Shown: piece after piece, positions 57,518-64,000 of the stretch
Position numbering within the stretch: the stretch's first letter is position 1
Layout: every line of letters begins with the position of its first letter
Assembly: GCA_026874595.1 (NCBI GenBank)
Contig: CM049313.1
Span: forward strand, 74,640,659-74,704,658
Length of the DNA stretch: 64,000 nucleotides
Reading direction: 5' to 3'
Origin: Sipunculus nudus
Lineage: Eukaryota > Annelida > Sipuncula > Golfingiida > Sipunculidae
Program-made: the position numbers and the translations under genes
The notes under the pieces: model-generated
Told to the model about the DNA's origin: nothing
Seen by the model: the letters and a program-made list of their open reading frames with translations, nothing else
Database searches by the model: none

Positions 57518-58224
57518 CTGTAACACTAGGCAGCGTGAAATGTCTAGGGGAAAGAATAAAGAAGTCAGTGGTTTTTTGTTAACAAACAACTATAATTTAT
57601 TCTTAAAACAACCCCAACATTACAATACACTAAATCAATACAATTATTCAGTAAAACAGGGGTATAACAACAAATAAATACAATCACAAAAAAAAATGTG
57701 TACAGTACCTGGATACCAACACCGTCAAAACGATAAGTTCTTTAAATGTATACTCGGAGAATGACAGTCCAGTGTAGTCTCTCTTGTAACAATCCAGAAA
57801 GTAAACTGAAGTCCAAATGCATAAAATCCAGGAGAAAGTCTTAGAAAATCTATAATTGCCGCATTCGTCGGATAATGTCCTAGAAACTTACACGCTTCTG
57901 CGTCCGCTGGAATCTGCTCTGCTGCTCTCTGCCTGGTTCTAAAACACAGCCCCTTTATATACCTTCACACCTCAAGCCGAGAATTTTCTACTTCTCGAAC
58001 AGTCTTAAGGATCCTAAACAACACAGTAAGCACGCGTTTCAGGAATTCTCTAGAAAAACTTTGCCGTGTGTATCTCCACATACCAGGGTCATCACGTGAC
58101 CCACGACCAGGCGTGAAAACCCAAGGCTAACATGACAACGAGAGTTCAACCAGTACGAATTAAACATAAAGTGCAACAACAACACGAGTTACGCCCGTGT
58201 CCTACAATAAAAGGGCACCTGTAA
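57518..58224 (-). mobile_element. Possible solo LTR or similar promoter-bearing element
   Basis: The minus strand runs TGTTACAGGTGCCC...GCCTAGTGTTACA with TG..CA ends, a good TATA box (GGTATATAAAGGGGC near 57949-57963) and AATAAA near 57600, in the order U3, R, U5 expected of an LTR. No target duplication was found. CTGTAACA occurs as a direct repeat at both ends, which leaves the boundaries open. Confidence 0.4.
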
Positions 58225-59969
58225 CATAATTCTAAGCCGATCAAATTTAACAAAAGGCATAACTATCCTGCTGTGCACTCGATAACCTTTCATTGAAAGC
58301 ATGACATGGATTGACAGTACAATAACCTAACCGGCACGTCCATTCTGGCTTTACAAAAACGAAGGTACAGCTCACCCGGTACCGCTGACCCGAGAAATGA
58401 AAATAAAACAAAATAACAAGATCTCTGTCGTGACACCCAGGTCAGTGCCAGTTTCTCAACAAAATTTATTGACAAGGCATTGGATATATAAGAGGTCGCT
58501 TGGATATTTTTAAACAAATTGAGAATGATAGTATAATGCACAATATTTTTTTACCTTATATTGGTAAAACTAACTGTAAACCACAAGTGAAATATATACT
58601 GAACCCTGGAAATTCGCAACAGCTCAATAAATCGGATTCTAGTCCACATCGTATAGACGACATCAAAATAAATCTATCCATCCAGATATATTTTCCAAGT
58701 AACTATTGTAGATGGAGGGGATACAATTGAGCCCTGGGATAGGGAAGTAATCTTTGTTAGAGAAACATACTCTCGGTTTGGACCATACCAAACATTACTT
58801 GATAACCTAGACAGACAGTTCTATTAAAATATCTTAAAACGGTCAGAGGGAGATGGAAACACGTCTTATCCATTATACCTCAACTACTACCATAAGATTT
58901 AATTACGTTCAAGAATATCAGAGGATGTTCATCTTTCTTACTTAAGTTTGCCTTAAACTCTGTAGAGAAAACAGTATACTTCTTTACCATAAGGAGATTC
59001 AGTATTTTCAAACAGACCTATTCGTAAACGTATTCGTTAACCAATTCTGAAACAGATTGATCCGTGACACACAAAGAACCAAGAAGCAGAAATACAGCTG
59101 TGGCAAAACATTTGGGAATAAACGAACTACTTCAAAATGCTACTACATGTTCAACGTCGAAGAGAAAGTAACATCAAAGAGATCTATCATATTGTCGGTG
59201 ATGGTTTACCCTATAGATGGATCTTTGGACGGATCTGTCCAATACACTCGGGAACATATCCCTTGTGTAGGATTAAACGTATATTGAAAAGCCCCAACAA
59301 ATTGGCATTAATACACTGGGACTTCATTTGGAGCAAAATCATTGCAGGATGATCAGTAGTTCAGTAAGTATGGACACTTACTCTGAAGCAATCGAGATAT
59401 TGCTTCTTCCCCACCGGGCCGCCGGTGTCTTGCAGTTGTTTGGAACAGCCAATAAAAATATAACATGGTTTATATAAACACCGCGATGAATGTTGGGAAG
59501 CATGCTTATCGCAATGAGCTTCTGCTTTCCATGAGGTTTTATTTGCATAGATTGCCCACCAAATTTGTCTGGGTTTCATTTTTGTTCGTTTTCTATTGCG
59601 CACGCGCAGTTTCAACTATCACATGGAAGGTGGGCGATAGTTCGGGAGTCAAACTCATATAAAAAACATTCACAGTAGCAGATCAATTTGCAGTTTGATA
59701 CATGCTAAGTTTATTTTCAATATTCGATTATACGAATTAATTTCTGTCTCACAACTAGTACTATCATCACATGTTAATGTGATGCTAGTACTGCTAGTAA
59801 TGTGAAAAACTCTCAACATACAAGACTCTGGCGTGTGACGACCATGGCAAAGCATTAAATACTGTAGCAACGTCTAGTTGCTGACTTTCGTCAGACATAT
59901 CGCAAATGTTGAAACCGGAACACGGATCATAGAGACCAGGATGTGAGCGTTCTTTGTGCATCCGAAATT
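58225..59969. other. Private intergenic sequence in unit 2
   Basis: No domain-bearing frame. The two overlapping frames at 59057-59287 and 59137-59352 are short and unsupported. Confidence 0.4.
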
Positions 59970-61011
59970 AAAGAGGGACTCGGTTATCGTCACATGGACT
60001 AAGATGATATAATTTATTATAATTCAGGGTGCATAAACTTTGATATACCTCAGAGCTACATATGTAGGACAGGTTTATATATTTATGGTGTCATTTAAAT
60101 GAATGACAATGACTGGTATCGTTTTAGGAATGCAAAGATAAACTTATCATGTAGTTGTGAACGCAGGAATTAGAGACGAGAAGCTATTTCCCCAATTCAA
60201 TTAAGCTGCTGTGAAAAATACTACCCTTTTGCAGATACTTCGTTAATAGCGGAAGTTGATTTTCCTTAACCAACATGACAATTATCCATTTCGGAAACTT
60301 AATCTGGTGTAACTAGGCCCAGGTTAGTCAAATTTACTCCGTATGTAATGCCACAGTGAGAGTAAGTCTCGCTTTCCATAATTAATTATATCTGATTTAT
60401 GACAAGGATAATGAATTAAGGAGTGAATGTTCTTATATAGGTATTAATATCCCCCTTTTTATTGATTAATTGTATTATTAATAAGCTGCATGGTGCGGTG
60501 CATCTAGTTAGGGAATATAAAATCAGACATTGCTCTGATAGCCACTTTTTCTCATGAGTAAAATATCCCAGAAAGTGTCTATTATAACGTTTCTTCAGTT
60601 CAGTTGTCGGTCTATAATACAGAAGGGGATAACATGCATTATATAATTGGAACACAGTACCATGAAAACAGAATTTATGCAAATTTGACGGGGTATAGAT
60701 TCATAGGCTAGTACTAGGGTTTTACTATGGGCGAGTATTGACTTGTTAGGCCTACAGGAAATCCGTGAGTGTTTGAGCTGGATTGAATAAAAATCTTCTC
60801 GGAACAGTAAGAGTTCAGAATAACTCCGTAACTGACAAGACTTATAACCTGAAGATGAAAAGGAATTTATTGCCTTTCTCACATATCACCTAAAAAAAAG
60901 GTCAGGCCAATCTCTGGCCCTCTATAAGCTTTAAATGCGGAAAAAAGTTCATATCATAGACTTGTTCTCTGATATCAGGTGGTAACCTGTAGTTCTCTTA
61001 CTTTACAACAG

Positions 61012-61126
61012 GTGTCACTACTGTGCTAGCGCCGTTGCTTCACATACGAGGGAAGCAGACATAGAGTTCATTGACCGTCCCACAGGTATCGATCCAACAG
61101 GTGTAAACGCCTTCAAACATTGTTAA
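61012..61126 (+). pseudogene. Homologue of the candidate exon, unit 2 (frameshifted)
   Basis: Preceded by CTTTACAACAG. Reads ASHTREADIEFIDRP and ends in TAA. Upstream of ASH, one base is missing relative to unit 1 (31 versus 32 nt to the acceptor), which breaks the frame; alternatively unit 1 gained a base. The TGATGACGTCAC motif follows the stop in both units. Confidence 0.35.
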
Positions 61127-63345
61127 ACTGATGACGTCACAAACCTCTCGTTTCCATGAAAAGTTGAACATTCATATCTTGGCTCTCGTAATACCTAAAA
61201 ACAATTTTCTTTGCCGAACAAGGCGAAAACCGGTCATGGAAACATGACTCCCATGGTGTATAATTCTTCATTTGATTCCTAGCCGCTGGCTGTATAGTTA
61301 AAAGGTCTTTGGCAACAAACACAATATGATTAAAGAATGAAATAACATTTTTCTCTTTTTATCATTGACGCGTGTTTTATTACCTGCAATGTGTTGAAAA
61401 CCTTGCTTTTTGTTGTTTCGCTTCTTATTTTGTGAGACTCTTTATTGTAATATTTGAATCATCTTTGAAATCTTTTTAATTGGCGCTAAATTCTAATGGA
61501 TCTAACATCGTCAGTTGTAACACATCGCCTCCGGACTCTAAAATGCCACAAGCTTTCGATCATTCATTATGATCCACTATTTAAACCAGAACCTTTGTTA
61601 ATAGAGGATGATGCTGTGAAAATTTGGATTTCCTTTTAGCAATTACAACTCTGACTGCCTCCAGGCGTGATTTTGTCTCTTGTAGTCTTTTGGGAGCATT
61701 GAAGCCTATGACATTTTGTCAAGACGTCTATTCAATCACAGTCGCCTGAATTTATATTTTTAGATGTGATGTTATCGGGAAATGGACGGAACTGTGGACT
61801 ATACAAGTATGATCATGCTTAACGTAGTTTGTTCCGAGATGGCGTGTATTAAAGAGGAGGCGTCCAGCGCTCTAACGCTTTTATCATATTCCCTTTAAAA
61901 TAATAATTCACTTTTAAAACTTTTTCTTCAGTTTATAAGTGAATACTCTCTCGAGGTTTATGACTGGAGGGAGGAAAGGAAGTGATGTGTCGAATTTTCT
62001 TTCTTCTATGCAGCACCAGGATAAAACAATAAACACTTTTTGTAATTATTGTAAGTCCTGTGTGGGATGTAGCCTGGGGCGCAGTTAGGGCAGCGCGGAT
62101 TCCCCTTCGCGCCTACTTTGTTTAGACAAAATCAAACCTGGGAAATAGAATCACATATGCTTAATTCCGGCAAGAATTGGCAGCCTCCACAGGAGCAGAC
62201 TAACAATATAAAGATTACACGGATTACATTATATGAGTGGTAATTCAAGCAGCCGTCTCCGTTTCACTTACAAAACACACAGAAGTGAAGCTCGTCGATC
62301 ATCAGTCACATATTCATATGTGTATTAATCTGTGTAAGTAAAAACTGTTTATTCATGTTTGGTATAAAATTGAAGCTGATGGTATATTTTAATTGTCATT
62401 AACCTATGCCCTAGCCATGTTGTTTCAAAAGCCCATGCTAATAATGGACGTTTAACATGAGAGTGCAATACGATTTAGGTATCATATACATGAAGAAACC
62501 CGTATGCTGGTGGTAGTCTATTGCTGGTGTTAAGGTGCTCAGGCGTCTATCATTTATGGGGCTTGAGTGCTGCTGCTCTGCTGGCTCGTCTGAATTCAGT
62601 GACTGCCGATCTGTAGATCGTGTCTATTATAGATACTTTACCGCTGAGCTTAATGTGGCATCTACACAATAATAGATTAGGTTATCCAACCTCTGTCATC
62701 TCGATCTCAAAATGGGTCAAAATTAACCTCAAAACCCGCTTATCTTTCAACCCTCACCCTTGTTGAGGGAGCTGGCTGGGCCTGGTTTCGTCCGTTTCAA
62801 AAGTATAGCTCAGGCGCCGTCTTCCCCTCGTGTTCATGCAAGATACGTCCAAATATAAATAGACTAACATTCAACTGAAAATATAGAAACTTATAAAATT
62901 AAATAAAATAGTCTAACATTTTAGTTAAACATCGGCTTACATATATTCTTAACAATAATGCTTGAACAAGCACATTTATAATTTCATCTGTTCAAGGGTA
63001 CCCTCAGGGCCTCCCCATTTCCTGGACAGATGCACTGTTTTGTGCAGAGGTAACCGAATCCATTTTTATATGCTTGCTTAACTAAGAGACTACTTATATC
63101 TGCAGAATTCCATTCCGGTTTGTGCTATATGTGACAGGGGCTTACACGAGATATTCCGGGTGTCAACCAGGCACGATGTACCACTCTTGCGGATCCTGGG
63201 TGAGTGTCATCTCCATTGCTATGTCATCATACCGAGGAACCCCCGAAAAGCGCACTCGTTTGGGAGTGAAAGACGATTGTTGGACACAGTCTCCCAATGA
63301 AGCCTGCAGAACCTTCACCCTGGGCTTGGGCCAACCGTGATAAAT

Positions 63346-63425
63346 AACACCGCCTGGGCTGTGGTCCAACTCACGATCTCCCGGCTTTGAGCCCTGTGCT
63401 CTACAAATAGACCATAGAAGCCGAT
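63346..63425 (-). mobile_element. Diverged tRNA-derived SINE-like head, unit 2
   Basis: The minus strand reads TTTGTAGAGCACAGGGCTC and GTGAGTTGGACCAC, in the same order as at 55145-55225 but with a worse B box. The 133-codon minus frame over this area is not supported as a gene. Confidence 0.35.
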
Positions 63426-64000
63426 GTACCATTATAGTAACGGTGAAGCTAGGGCTCCAGGATAGACGCTCGTTTACTATCTCCAGCCGTCTTTCCTCAT
63501 CTCTCAGACACTCGTGATCGTCTGTGTATGAAGCGGGTGAGACAATAACACGGGAAACTGACAAACCTGAAACAATTTACAGATTACTTTGTTGTTTTTT
63601 GGATTTTTGAGAGGGAGCTTTCTGAATCGCAAACACAGGCATCAAGAATAATTTCGTAACAGAAAGTTGTTATATTTGACAAGACTTCTGGTGCCTTCAC
63701 CTTCCTGACGGTTCCTCATACACTGGGTATCATTCACTGACATGTTCAAGAAGAAACTCTTCCAGCCACTTGTAAATATTTACCACATCCATCTCGGTTG
63801 TGACGGGATGCTGATGGGGATTTGTGTATTCTAATACTGATGTTCAGGTCTAGAATTCATGGCAGTAAAAAAACATTCACGACAATTTGTGTTCTTTTCC
63901 CTTCGTTTTGCTTCTTTTTTCCGCTGTGCACTCAGTTTTCCAAATCTGACTTTTGGTAAGTTTATTATTCACAAGTGAAAGATTGGCACCCGATATTTAG

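Larger units (their letters stand above)
55914..64000. repeat. Old ~8-kb tandem unit 2
   Basis: Begins GATAAACAGCCCAGCTGAAAG, matching GATTAGCAGCGCAGCTGAAC at 26521. Blocks homologous to unit 1 are 55914-56640, 59970-61370 and 62180-63990. The stretch 56700-59930 is private to this unit and holds at least one other insertion. Unit 2 runs off the window end, so a third unit may follow. Confidence 0.65.

Noticed and set aside
63163-63564. 133-codon minus-strand frame near the end of the window
   Set aside because: It spans the SINE-like head and the matching part of unit 1 is not open.

Overview
This is a piece of an animal nuclear genome: spliced genes with GT-AG introns, AT-rich intergenic DNA, and many transposons and satellites. 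The chondroitin synthase-like gene, the Ty3/Gypsy element with a tRNA-Leu primer site and the tRNA-derived SINE-like sequences fit a lophotrochozoan, most likely a mollusc; this is an inference and the species is not identifiable from the sequence alone.

Layout. 1-1290 is gene-poor with microsatellites. About 1290-5660 is a large minisatellite with a 45-bp unit made of 23+22-bp halves. On the minus strand the unit reads as an open 15-residue repeat, in phase with a short signal-peptide-like ORF (5662-5916) that runs into the array. A possible minus-strand exon sits at 6682-6873 and a 17-bp minisatellite at 8218-8572. An eight-exon plus-strand gene (8677-16557) encodes a 713-residue chondroitin sulfate synthase-like type II Golgi protein, with an intact first glycosyltransferase motif and a degenerate, shortened second domain. 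A two-exon gene (19934-21568) encodes a 176-residue two-pass membrane protein with two PPxY motifs.

From 23.4 kb to the end the window is almost all repeat. 23465-26466 is a 3.0-kb foldback element with arms of about 550-600 bp full of CCTAGG palindromes. A near-identical 11.3-kb tandem duplication follows (25856-37150 and 37151-48448), joined at a 5-bp microhomology. It carries a second foldback element (27963-29713 and 39258-41011) and the 3' part of a minus-strand Ty3/Gypsy retrotransposon. The full retrotransposon (43745-53933) has LTRs of about 1.9-2.0 kb, a 4-bp target duplication (TCTA), a tRNA-Leu primer site, gag, protease, RT-RNase H and a DD35E integrase with GPY/F-type C-terminus. 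Its coding frames are broken by several frameshifts and by in-frame stops that are all TAG.

Under these insertions lies an older tandem repeat with a unit of about 8 kb. Three homologous blocks recur in the same order: 26.5-27.9 / 55.9-56.6 kb, 30.3-32.1 / 60.0-61.4 kb and 54.3-55.9 / 62.2-64.0 kb. One block holds a short exon-like segment whose differences fall mostly at third codon positions.

Order of events from nesting: old 8-kb tandem duplication; insertion of the foldback elements and the retrotransposon (its LTRs differ by roughly 4% by eye over the first 330 bp); then the 11.3-kb duplication, whose copies differ almost only in homopolymer length. That last step could also be an assembly artefact. 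The two host genes have no obvious functional link: one builds glycosaminoglycan chains in the Golgi, the other looks like a membrane adaptor for WW-domain proteins.
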